Assembly (NCBI GenBank): GCA_051744605.1
Contig: JBNJDE010000001.1
Location: forward strand, 1 to 64,000
Length of the DNA stretch: 64,000 bases
From: Halanaeroarchaeum sp051744605
Lineage (GTDB): Archaea; Halobacteriota; Halobacteria; Halobacteriales; Halobacteriaceae
Direction of reading: 5' to 3'
Part shown: positions 41,466 to 49,000 of the stretch, in pieces
Layout: each line of letters opens with the position of its first letter
Position numbering within the stretch: position 1 is the stretch's first letter
Program-made: the position numbers and the translations under genes
The notes under the pieces: generated by a model
Seen by the model: the letters and a program-made list of their open reading frames with translations, nothing else
What the model was told of the DNA's origin: nothing
Database searches by the model: none

Positions 41466-44174
41466 TCAGCTCGTGTCTGCGACGGTCGTTCCGGTCGGGA
41501 CAGCCCCCGACCCGTCGGTGCGACGACGGTTGCGGAGCGTGAGGGCGACCAGTATGGCCATACCGATGGCTCGAACCGGGAACGTGATGGCGAAGCCGGT
41601 CAGCGAGACGGAGACGACGAGACCGGCCAGTTGCTGGACCGGTAGCAAGAATAGCTCGGGAACGGTGAGGAACACCGACGAGATGGCGAAGAGCAGGCGC
41701 TCGAATCCGGTCACCTGCTCGAACTGATGGCCGATGATCGTGACGCCGAGAGCGTAGACGCCCACGAAGAGTCCGATGACCGGGATGACGATCTCCGGTA
41801 GTAGGAAACCGACGTCCGCCAGGTCGGCGAAGGAGACCAGGGAGACGCCGGCTTCGGTGGTTTTGATCAGGAGGATACCCGGCGCGAAGATGAACGCGAA
41901 CGGCACCAGGAGTTTGTTCAGCGAGAGCAGGAAGGCCGTCTTGGCCGTCTCGAATTCGTCGGCCTTGGCGACCCCGGCCCCGGCGAACGCAGCGACGGCG
42001 ACGGGTGGCGTGACGTCGGCCATGAGCCCCCAGTAGAGGATGAACAGGTGTGCCGCGAGTAGTGCCACCCCGAACTCCTCGATGGCCGGGCCGAGCATCG
42101 CGATGAGGATGATGTACATGACCGTCGTCGGCATCCCCATGCCGAAGATGATGGCCGCGATACCGGTCAGGAGCAATAGCCCGAGGAGTGACTGTCCGCT
42201 GACGGAGAGGATCAACGCTGTCAAGTTGGGACCGAGTCCGGTGACGCTGATGACGCCCGGTATGACGCCGGCCGCCGCGACGGAGACGACGACCGTCGTG
42301 GCGGTCTTCGCCCCGTCCTCCATTGACTTGAGCACGAACGCGACGACGCGGTAGGCCGGCTTCCCGGCCAGCGTCGGCCGACCGACGAACTCTGCGCCGG
42401 TCCTCGCGCTCTCGTCGACTGCGTCGTCGAGTTCGAGGAGGTCCGAACTGATCTCCGGTCGGGTCACCAACAACAGGAGCGAGACGGCGATGACCATGAC
42501 TCCGAGGTCGCTCGTCGCGGCTCGAACCGCCTCACCGATGGCGAGCCCACCCTGGAGGGTGCTACCGGCCAGGGTTGTCTCCAGCAATCCCAGAATGCCC
42601 TGTCCGGTGGTCGCCAGCGTGGCGACCTGTGCGACGAAGAGAGCGAGGATCGAGCCGACGAGGACCGTCCGACTCCGTTTGGAGTACGCGGCGAGGAAGG
42701 AGACGAGCGCGATTAACGCGATGATGGTGAACCACCCGGAGCGGGCAACCGACAGTCGGACCACCACGAGGAAGTAGAGCAGTAGACCGACTGGCACCAG
42801 GTAGAACCACCCGTTCTTCAGGATCTTGCTTGGTTGGGAGAGTGACTCCTTGGGGACGCCGCCGATGTCGTGTTTGACCGCCTCCAGGTGGACCATCACC
42901 CACATCCCGAAGAAGAACGCTATCGCCGGGATGGCCGCCGCGACGATGACGGTGGCGTATGGCGTCTGGGTAAACTCTACGATGAGGAACGCTGCGGCAC
43001 CCATCACGGGTGGCAGGATCTGCCCGCCAGAGGAGGCAGAGGCCTCGACTGCGCCCGAGAAGGAGGGCGAGTATCCCGAGCGTTTCATCAGCGGAATCGT
43101 GAACGCCCCCGTCGTCACCGTGTTGGCGATGGACGACCCGGAGAGCATGCCCATGAACCCGCTGGCCACGACGCTGGATTTCGCCGGTCCGCCACGTTGT
43201 GACCCGGTCAGCGAGTACGAGAAATCGATGAACCACTTTCCGGCGCCGCTCATCTCGAGGAAGGCACCGAAGAGGATGAAGATGTAGATGAACCGGAGGC
43301 TGACGGTGACCGGCACGCCGAAGACGCCCGCCTCGGTGTTGAACCAGAGGTCGCGGAGGATGCTCGCCCACTGAGTCGGCGGGATGGAGAGCGACCCGAT
43401 GAAGGAGTCTCTCGGGATGAAGTGCCCCCAACGCGCGTAGACGATGAACAACGTCACCAGGCCAGTGAGGAGCAAGCCGAGCGCCCGCCGGGTGGCCTCT
43501 AAAACCAGCAGGACGCCGACCGCGGCGAGGATGAACGCGAACGAGACCTCGTCCAGCGGGATCCCGATGGCCGAAACGAGGGAAACGATGGGGTCCGTGA
43601 TGGGCCAGACCTCCTGGAGCGGTTGGCCCGCCGTGAGTCCGCGGACCCGCATCGAGCGGACCTCGTCGAACTCGGTGATCATGTAGAAGGGCGTCAGCAT
43701 GATGAGCCCGCTGAACAGGATGTCGACCGGGGTCACGCGGTCGGCGTCGGCGTCGACGGCCGCCCAGCGAACGAAGCCGCGGAGGCGTTCGAGGACCGAG
43801 ACGACGCCGCTATCGGCCCCGAACTGGGAGCGCGCCGCCGGGAGTATCTTCCCAAGTCGGCGCGCAACTGGCCCGGTCCCTTTCGAGGTCGGGAACAGGA
43901 AGAACGTCAGGACGAACGCGAAGGCGACGTGGACCGCGTTCGCCTGGAGCAACTGGAGAGAGAACAGTTCGACGGTACCGAAGAATGGCACGCCGAACTC
44001 GAACTGGAAACTCCTCGCAGCCAGCCACATCTGGAACGCCGAGAAGGTGATCCCGACGGCGGCGACGAGGACCGCGGCCCAGCCCCGTAGCGACCGCTTG
44101 CGTTCTACTTCCTGTAACAGTTCGTCGGTGTCCGGTTCTTCGTCGTCGGTCTGTTCGGGATCGGGTTCACTCAT
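41466..44174 (-). CDS. TRAP transporter permease, fused 4TM/12TM (TAXI type)
   Basis: 902 residues and about 18-20 hydrophobic segments. The N-terminal 150 residues carry the small-subunit region, and the remainder the large DctM-like subunit with the family blocks GFMGMLSGSSIANTVTTGAFTIPLMKR, FSGAVEASASSGGQILPPVMGAAAFLI, GMGMPTTVMYIILI and LMADVTPPVAVAAFAGAGVAKAD. TRAP carriers are secondary, ion-driven importers. Substrates of TAXI types are often organic acids; none can be assigned. The start overlaps the DUF1850 stop by 4 nt. Confidence 0.92.
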   Translation of the reverse strand: MSEPDPEQTDDEEPDTDELLQEVERKRSLRGWAAVLVAAVGITFSAFQMWLAARSFQFEFGVPFFGTVELFSLQLLQANAVHVAFAFVLTFFLFPTSKGTGPVARRLGKILPAARSQFGADSGVVSVLERLRGFVRWAAVDADADRVTPVDILFSGLIMLTPFYMITEFDEVRSMRVRGLTAGQPLQEVWPITDPIVSLVSAIGIPLDEVSFAFILAAVGVLLVLEATRRALGLLLTGLVTLFIVYARWGHFIPRDSFIGSLSIPPTQWASILRDLWFNTEAGVFGVPVTVSLRFIYIFILFGAFLEMSGAGKWFIDFSYSLTGSQRGGPAKSSVVASGFMGMLSGSSIANTVTTGAFTIPLMKRSGYSPSFSGAVEASASSGGQILPPVMGAAAFLIVEFTQTPYATVIVAAAIPAIAFFFGMWVMVHLEAVKHDIGGVPKESLSQPSKILKNGWFYLVPVGLLLYFLVVVRLSVARSGWFTIIALIALVSFLAAYSKRSRTVLVGSILALFVAQVATLATTGQGILGLLETTLAGSTLQGGLAIGEAVRAATSDLGVMVIAVSLLLLVTRPEISSDLLELDDAVDESARTGAEFVGRPTLAGKPAYRVVAFVLKSMEDGAKTATTVVVSVAAAGVIPGVISVTGLGPNLTALILSVSGQSLLGLLLLTGIAAIIFGMGMPTTVMYIILIAMLGPAIEEFGVALLAAHLFILYWGLMADVTPPVAVAAFAGAGVAKADEFETAKTAFLLSLNKLLVPFAFIFAPGILLIKTTEAGVSLVSFADLADVGFLLPEIVIPVIGLFVGVYALGVTIIGHQFEQVTGFERLLFAISSVFLTVPELFLLPVQQLAGLVVSVSLTGFAITFPVRAIGMAILVALTLRNRRRTDGSGAVPTGTTVADTS

Positions 44175-44683
44175 GTGTTTGCTAACAACGTTCGAAGTGG
44201 TCGGTCGCGTTCGACACTTATCTGCACGGGTGTCGCGTCAGACCGTTCGACCAGGTCGTACTCCTCGTCGCCGACGACGAGCGTGTGTCCGGCGACGGTG
44301 CCCGGGACGACGTTCACCTTCTCGTAGGTGCGGTCGTCGTAGGCGATGTAGAACTCGCCCTCAGCGGTCCGTCCGTCGATGTCCGCCCTGGCTGGGAGCC
44401 CCCAGCCGAACGAAGAGAACTCCATCCGGGTCATGCGGAGGGCCCCGTCGTCGACGACGTAGACGTCTCGAACGGTGGTCTTCTCGACACTGTGCATGTA
44501 CTCGAGCGTGACCGTCGTTCCGTCGTCGACGGAGGTGACGAGGAGTTCCTCGCCGGTCTCCTGATCGGAGACGATGAGCACCGGTGACGCGGCCGCCTGT
44601 GCAGCGGTCGCCAGGGCTACGGTGACCACGAGAACGGCGACGGCTGCGACGAGCAACCTCCTTGGCGGACGGATGGGCGTCAC
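44171..44683 (-). CDS. DUF1850 protein associated with the TAXI-TRAP transporter
   Basis: 170 residues. An N-terminal hydrophobic segment (LLVAAVAVLVVTVALATAAQA) is a signal peptide or anchor. The exported domain has the DUF1850 features: LVTSVDDGTTVTLEYMHSVEKTTVRDVYVV and FSSFGWGLPA. It lies between the binding protein and the permease gene, the usual place of DUF1850 genes, and overlaps the permease by 4 nt. A periplasm-side helper role is inferred from context. Confidence 0.85.
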   Translation of the reverse strand: MTPIRPPRRLLVAAVAVLVVTVALATAAQAAASPVLIVSDQETGEELLVTSVDDGTTVTLEYMHSVEKTTVRDVYVVDDGALRMTRMEFSSFGWGLPARADIDGRTAEGEFYIAYDDRTYEKVNVVPGTVAGHTLVVGDEEYDLVERSDATPVQISVERDRPLRTLLANT

Positions 44684-44789
44684 GGTATGCTAGTGGTACG
44701 TGAAACTGGTAATCGTTTCTGTTGCTATCCGCCGACCGTGCCTCGAACGCGTTTACGGAAAGAACGGTTCGAGTGGGGTGATGGGGCCG

Positions 44790-45806
44790 TTATTCGAAGT
44801 AGGCGGCCGCGCCGGGGTGGAGGTCGATGGACATGCCGTCCTGCGCGGAGTCGGCGCTGATGAAGTCCGCCTTGATGGACAGGTCGTCGGTGTTGTCGAA
44901 GATGGCCGCCGTCACTTCCTCGACGACCTCCTCGGGGTACGCCTCGTGGGTCGCGATCATTGCCTGCACCGAGACCGTCGTCACGTCATCGTCGATGCCG
45001 TCGTAGGTCCCGCCAGGGATGGTGTCTTCGGCGAACCAGTCCGCGGAATCGAGAACGGTCTGCAACGTGTCGCCCTCGACGGGAAGGATCTCGATGTCCG
45101 CGGTGGTGGCCAGTTCTTCGATGGCACCAACCGGCCAACCACCGACGGTGAACGTGGCGTCGACGTCGCCGTCACGGAGCTGGTCCGCAGCGGTCGAGAA
45201 ACTCCCGTTCTGCTCGCTGAAGTCGTCGGTCGTCAGACCGACGGCCTCCAGAATCTGGAGGGCGTTGACCTGCGTTCCGGAGCCGAGGTCGCCGGTGTTG
45301 ACACTCTTGCCTTCGAGGTCCTCGAGCGTCTCGACTTCGGCACCCGGTCGGGTGACGATGTGGATGGTCTCCGGGTAGAGCGTCGCGACGCCCATCAGGT
45401 TGGGGATGGCGGCGCCCTCGAACTCCTCGAGACCCTCGCCGTTCTTCGCGAAGTAGGCGATGTCGTTCTGGATGAGCGCGAAGTCGGCCGACTCGTTGCC
45501 GAGACTGCCGACGTTCTCGACGCTCGCCCCCGTCGACTGAACCTGGAGTGAGTGGTCCGTATTCTCCTCCACGATGGTCTTGAACTCACCGGAGAGCGGG
45601 TAGTACGTCCCACCCGTACCGCCGGCGTGCCAGGAGATGCGCTCTCCGCCGTCGCCGCCGTCGCCACCGTCTCCGCCGTCTCCGCCATCGTCACCGTCGC
45701 CACCGTCTCCGCCGTCGCCGCCGTTACCGCCACAGCCGGCGAGTGCGGTGATTCCTGCTACGCCCGTTGCCTTGATGAACGTCCGCCGATCAGCATACTT
45801 TGCCAT
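44790..45806 (-). CDS. TAXI-family TRAP transporter solute-binding lipoprotein
   Basis: 338 residues from MAKYADRRTFIKATG. A twin-arginine signal DRRTFIKATGVAGITALAGCGG ends in a lipobox (LAGC), so the mature protein is probably a Tat-exported lipoprotein. A Gly/Asp linker of about 30 residues (GGDGGDGGDGDDGG...) follows. The binding domain has the TAXI features ISWHAGGTGGTYYPLSGEF, FALIQNDIAYFA, VNTGDLGSGTQVNALQILEA and the C-terminal LHPGAAAYFE. It catches the substrate outside the cell and delivers it to the permease. The TATA-like TTAATATG (minus strand 45828-45835) lies 26 nt before the ATG. Confidence 0.93.
   Translation of the reverse strand: MAKYADRRTFIKATGVAGITALAGCGGNGGDGGDGGDGDDGGDGGDGGDGGDGGERISWHAGGTGGTYYPLSGEFKTIVEENTDHSLQVQSTGASVENVGSLGNESADFALIQNDIAYFAKNGEGLEEFEGAAIPNLMGVATLYPETIHIVTRPGAEVETLEDLEGKSVNTGDLGSGTQVNALQILEAVGLTTDDFSEQNGSFSTAADQLRDGDVDATFTVGGWPVGAIEELATTADIEILPVEGDTLQTVLDSADWFAEDTIPGGTYDGIDDDVTTVSVQAMIATHEAYPEEVVEEVTAAIFDNTDDLSIKADFISADSAQDGMSIDLHPGAAAYFE
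45648..45735. repeat. GGD-coding triplet repeat in the TRAP binding protein gene
   Basis: A run of near-identical 9-nt units (plus strand CCGTCGCCG/CCGTCTCCG, with TCA variants) encodes the Gly-Gly-Asp linker just after the lipobox. It is a translated low-complexity spacer, likely to vary in length between strains. Confidence 0.8.
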
Positions 45807-46048
45807 ACCCAATCATTCACTAAGGTTCATATTAATCCCTTTCCCTTGAAGCCGAATCTTAATCTTTTTAGTGTATCCCTATTGATGAAACTGGTCGGCG
45901 AGGTCACGTTAATCCGTCGTACCAACACGCTTGGCCGTTACGGTCTAACGCCGTCGCCATGGTCGAAGGATCTGCACAATCGCAGTACTGCGTGGGGTTA
46001 ACCCACCGTACCAAACCCACTATACGCTCGTACGCCGTCCCCTTCGAT
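45807..46048. promoter_or_regulatory. AT-rich divergent region between the TRAP operon and a DUF7123-like gene
   Basis: 242 bp. The minus-strand TATA of the TRAP operon (TTAATATG) is at 45828-45835. For the rightward gene, CACTATACGC (46018-46027) lies 27 nt before the ATG at 46049. An inverted repeat GTGGG-GTTAA-CCCAC (45992-46006) with core GGGTTAACCC stands just upstream of this box. The stretch 45825-45895 is markedly AT-rich for this genome. No gene is seen in it. Confidence 0.5.
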
Positions 46049-46297
46049 ATGAGCGCGACCGCGCCACAGCAGGCCACCGCGGCGACGCTGAGCCCGAAAC
46101 AGCAACGCATCCTCGAGTACCTCCGCGGGAAGGCCCAGACGAAGACCTACTTCAAGTCCAGGGTCATCGGTGACGCACTCGATCTCTCGGCGAAGGAGGT
46201 CGGAACCAACATGCCGGCCGTCTCGAACGTCGAGGGACTCGATATCGAGAAGTGGGGATATTCGTCGAGTACGACCTGGAAGGTCACGCCGGCCTGA
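46049..46297 (+). CDS. Small conserved haloarchaeal protein (DUF7123-like)
   Basis: 82 residues starting MSATAPQQATAATLSPKQQ. The core is a winged-helix-like unit (KQQRILEYLRGKAQTKTYFKSRVIGDALDLSAKEVGTNMPAV) ending SSTTWKVTPA. This matches the small, widely conserved haloarchaeal family DUF7123, which looks DNA-binding but is uncharacterised. The Met at 46049 has a TATA box 27 nt upstream; the preceding in-frame codons are promoter sequence. Confidence 0.8.
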   Translation: MSATAPQQATAATLSPKQQRILEYLRGKAQTKTYFKSRVIGDALDLSAKEVGTNMPAVSNVEGLDIEKWGYSSSTTWKVTPA

Positions 46298-46411
46298 ACG
46301 CCCGGAATCGACGCTTTCTCGCTCGGTATCGTTCGATCGTTCTCACTGTCTCTCGATTCTCGAGGCCGACCATTTACGGCACGGCACGCTTCGAAGCGGT
46401 CCCACAGAACG

Positions 46412-47008
46412 TCAGGGATCGTACTGGACGAGGGACGCCGCCTCCGACGCGAGGGTCGCTGCCCGGTCGTCGAACGAATCGGCGTACCGGACGAGCAACG
46501 TCAAGAGGGTCTCGGGCCTGGCGATGCGATAGCCGTCCTCGGCTTCGAGAACACCGACGCCCTTGAGTTCCGAGGCGTAGGTACTGATCGTCGCCCGCGA
46601 CACGTCGAGTCGGTCTGCGAGGTCACTGCCGGTCGTCGCAGGATTTCGGAGGAGTACGATGACCATCCCCCGGGGCGTATCGCGACGGAGGTAGCCCAGG
46701 GCGACCTGCTCGTAATCGGAGAACCGCCCCGCCTGGAAGAACCGGCGGTAATCGCCGTCCCGATGGCTCACGATGGCGCCGTCGTCCTGCAGTCGGCGGA
46801 GGTGGTGCTGTGCCTCGCCCGTACCGAGTTTGAGGTCGTCGCGCACCTTCGAGAAGTGGGCGCCCGGGGTCGCCCCGAGATAGCCGAGGATGGCTTCTCT
46901 GACCTCGCTGTCGTCGTCATCCCGATTCCCGACGACGGCGAGTGGACTCGCTGCCCCGACCGCGGCGAACCGTCGGAGAGTGGCCCGTTTGTCCTCGTCG
47001 ATACCCAT
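46412..47008 (-). CDS. Transcription regulator with two winged-helix domains
   Basis: 198 residues. The first winged helix (about 35-95) reads AILGYLGATPGAHFSKVRDDLKLGTGEAQHHLRRLQDDGAI, the second (about 110-165) NPATTGSDLADRLDVSRATISTYASELKGVGVLE. This two-HTH organisation is frequent in haloarchaea (ArsR/MarR-like). The N-terminus has a short hydrophobic bit (FAAVGAASPLAVVG) that could be a degenerate anchor. It has no ligand domain. Targets are unknown; it is not in an operon, and lies beside the SPFH gene with a 76-nt gap. Confidence 0.82.
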   Translation of the reverse strand: MGIDEDKRATLRRFAAVGAASPLAVVGNRDDDDSEVREAILGYLGATPGAHFSKVRDDLKLGTGEAQHHLRRLQDDGAIVSHRDGDYRRFFQAGRFSDYEQVALGYLRRDTPRGMVIVLLRNPATTGSDLADRLDVSRATISTYASELKGVGVLEAEDGYRIARPETLLTLLVRYADSFDDRAATLASEAASLVQYDP

Positions 47009-47084
47009 TCGAATCGGGGTACGTGACGGGAGGGGAAAAGTATTCGCTCGGTTCCCGCTCCGTTAGATGGCCCCTTCGTACCGG

Positions 47085-48188
47085 TTACTTCTCCGCTGGC
47101 GTCTCCTCTCCCTCGAGTTCCTTGTCCAGCTCCTCGATGACCTCTTCGGCGGACTTGAGCCCTTCCTGTGCCACGTTCGGACTGATCTCGCTGTCCACCT
47201 CGAACTTCCCAATCATCTCGTCGATGTTGTCGAGACCGAGCAGTTCCCGCGTGTCCTCGTCGAACTCAAGGCTGTCGAGGACGGTCATCTCCTGGGCCAC
47301 GTCACCGTCGGTGAGGTGTTTGCCGTACCGACCGACCAACGAGGAGAGTTCCTGCGGGATGATGAAGGTCGTCGATTCGCCTTCCCCGATGGCCTCCAGC
47401 GTCTCCATGCCCTTCTCGATGATTGCCCGTTCGCCCATCGACTCGGCCGATCTGGCACGGAGCACCGTCGAGATTGCGTCACCCTGGGCTTCGAGGATCT
47501 GCGATTCTTTCTCCCCCTGGGCCCGGATGATGTCCGAACGCTTCTGGCCCTCTGCCTTCTCGATGGCGCTCTGGCGTTCTCCCTGCGCTTCGAGGATCAT
47601 CGCCCGGCGACGACGCTCCGCAGAGGTCTGCTGCTCCATCGCCTGCTGGACCTCTCGAGACGGGTTGACCTCCCGGACCTCGACGGACTCCACGCGGATG
47701 CCCCACTCGTCGGTGGGTTCGTCGAGTTCCTCACGGATGCGAGAGTTGATCTCCTGGCGCTTGTTGAGCGTGTCGTCGAGTTCCATGTCGCCGATAACGG
47801 CACGTAACGTGGTCTGCGCGAGATTGGAGACGGCTCGCTTGTAATCGTCGACCTCGAGGAACGCACGCTTCGCGTCCATCACGCGGATGTAGACCACGGC
47901 GTCCGCGGTGACCGGCGAGTTGTCCCGCGTGATCGCCTCCTGTTGGGGTACGTCGATCGTCTGGGTCCGCATATCGAACGTGTACCGCCTGGAGACGAAC
48001 GGCGGCACGAAGCTGATACCCGGTTCGAGCAATCCGCGGTACTCGCCGAACACCGTCAGTGCGTCCTTCTCGTAGGCGTCGACGATGGCGACGGCCGAAT
48101 AGACGGCCACGATCAGCAGGGCCAGCACCAGCAGTCCCGCGAAGGTGATCGATGAACCGGTCGGGAGTGCCTGGAGGATTGCTATCAT
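47085..48188 (-). CDS. SPFH/band 7 (stomatin-like, slipin) membrane protein
   Basis: 367 residues. One N-terminal membrane segment (LLVLALLIVAVYSAVAIV) precedes the band 7 domain (FGEYRGLLEPGISFVPPFVSRRYTFDMRTQTIDVPQQEAITRDN ... VVYIRVMDAKRAF). A long coiled coil of E/Q/A-rich helices (AMEQQTSAERRRRAMILEAQGERQSAIEKAEGQ) follows and a charged tail ends in GEETPAEK. Slipins form multimeric membrane scaffolds. It precedes nothing on its strand but is downstream of an NfeD gene, the usual partner. Confidence 0.92.
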   Translation of the reverse strand: MIAILQALPTGSSITFAGLLVLALLIVAVYSAVAIVDAYEKDALTVFGEYRGLLEPGISFVPPFVSRRYTFDMRTQTIDVPQQEAITRDNSPVTADAVVYIRVMDAKRAFLEVDDYKRAVSNLAQTTLRAVIGDMELDDTLNKRQEINSRIREELDEPTDEWGIRVESVEVREVNPSREVQQAMEQQTSAERRRRAMILEAQGERQSAIEKAEGQKRSDIIRAQGEKESQILEAQGDAISTVLRARSAESMGERAIIEKGMETLEAIGEGESTTFIIPQELSSLVGRYGKHLTDGDVAQEMTVLDSLEFDEDTRELLGLDNIDEMIGKFEVDSEISPNVAQEGLKSAEEVIEELDKELEGEETPAEK

Positions 48189-48239
48189 ACCTGAAGCCTT
48201 CGTTCCCCACCCGAATAACAGTTGGTGTCCCAGCGGGCA

Positions 48240-48767
48240 CTACGCCTGTTCGCTCTCCTCTCGTTCTCGTTGCTGAGCGAGTTCGCGATCGATCTCGTCG
48301 ATCTCCGAGAGCTGTTCGACGGTGATGACGTTGCCGCCACCCGGGTCGATGACCACGATCTCGGCGTCGACGGGGATCTCCCCCTCGAGGCTCCGAGCCG
48401 CGTACGTCGAGTCGAATCCGCCCCGTTCGAGCTTCACGCGACCCGACCGTTCGGTCACCCGCTCGACGACGTGCCCGCGTTCACCACGAAGGTCGTCCGA
48501 ACTCCTCGTCTGCCCGGTGTCCGTCCCCTGATAGAGGTTGAGGCGGCGGTAGACGACGAGGGCTGCCCCGCCGGTGATGGTCACGAGCAATGCCAGGACG
48601 AGTGGACTCGCCAGCGATGGCACGAGCAACCCGATCAACCCGGCCGCCATGAGGGCGACCCCGAGCACGATCAGGTGCGCACCGGGCGCGAGCGCCTCCA
48701 TGATGGCGATCACGATGCCGGCGCTGAAGAGGAGCAGCGAGAGCGATTGACCGAGGACTTCGACCAT
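48240..48767 (-). CDS. NfeD-family membrane protein, partner of the slipin
   Basis: 175 residues from MVEVLGQSLSLLLF. Three or four hydrophobic segments (SLLLFSAGIVIAIMEAL, LIVLGVALMAAGLIGLLVP, LVLALLVTITGGAALVVY) precede a C-terminal OB-fold (LRGERGHVVERVTERSGRVKLERGGFDSTYAARSLEGEIPVDAEIVVIDPGG), the NfeD1b pattern. NfeD proteins act with SPFH proteins on membrane organisation. It lies upstream of the slipin gene on the same strand, with about 50 nt between, so the two are probably one operon. Confidence 0.9.
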   Translation of the reverse strand: MVEVLGQSLSLLLFSAGIVIAIMEALAPGAHLIVLGVALMAAGLIGLLVPSLASPLVLALLVTITGGAALVVYRRLNLYQGTDTGQTRSSDDLRGERGHVVERVTERSGRVKLERGGFDSTYAARSLEGEIPVDAEIVVIDPGGGNVITVEQLSEIDEIDRELAQQREREESEQA

Positions 48768-48798
48768 GCAGATGCTTGGCACTGCACGGCAAAAACCG

Positions 48799-48969
48799 TT
48801 ACCCGAGTCCGAGCAACGTCGCGAAGACGTACAGCGCCGCCAGCACGCCGAGCAGCACGAAGATGGCGTTCTCGAGTGACGGCGACCCCTTCTCGACCGG
48901 CGGCAGCTCGTACTCGTCCACGACGCCGTCCGGGCCGACGTCGTCGAGATCGTACTTCCAGTCGCTCAT
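48799..48969 (-). CDS. Small single-span membrane protein (DUF7312-like)
   Basis: 56 residues from MSDWKYDLDDVGPDG, acidic before one C-terminal hydrophobic helix (NAIFVLLGVLAALYVFATLLGLG). The layout resembles small haloarchaeal DUF7312-type proteins, though I am only moderately sure of the family. Its stop is about 30 nt from the NfeD start and its start about 30 nt from the end of pyk, both on the same strand, so it may belong to this run of genes. Confidence 0.6.
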   Translation of the reverse strand: MSDWKYDLDDVGPDGVVDEYELPPVEKGSPSLENAIFVLLGVLAALYVFATLLGLG

Positions 48970-49000
48970 CGACGGGAGTTGGTGGCGGGCGGGCAAAAGC

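Noticed and set aside
45648..45735. Possible CRISPR or tandem-repeat array
   Set aside because: The 9-nt unit is in frame and encodes the Gly/Asp linker of a lipoprotein; there are no spacers.
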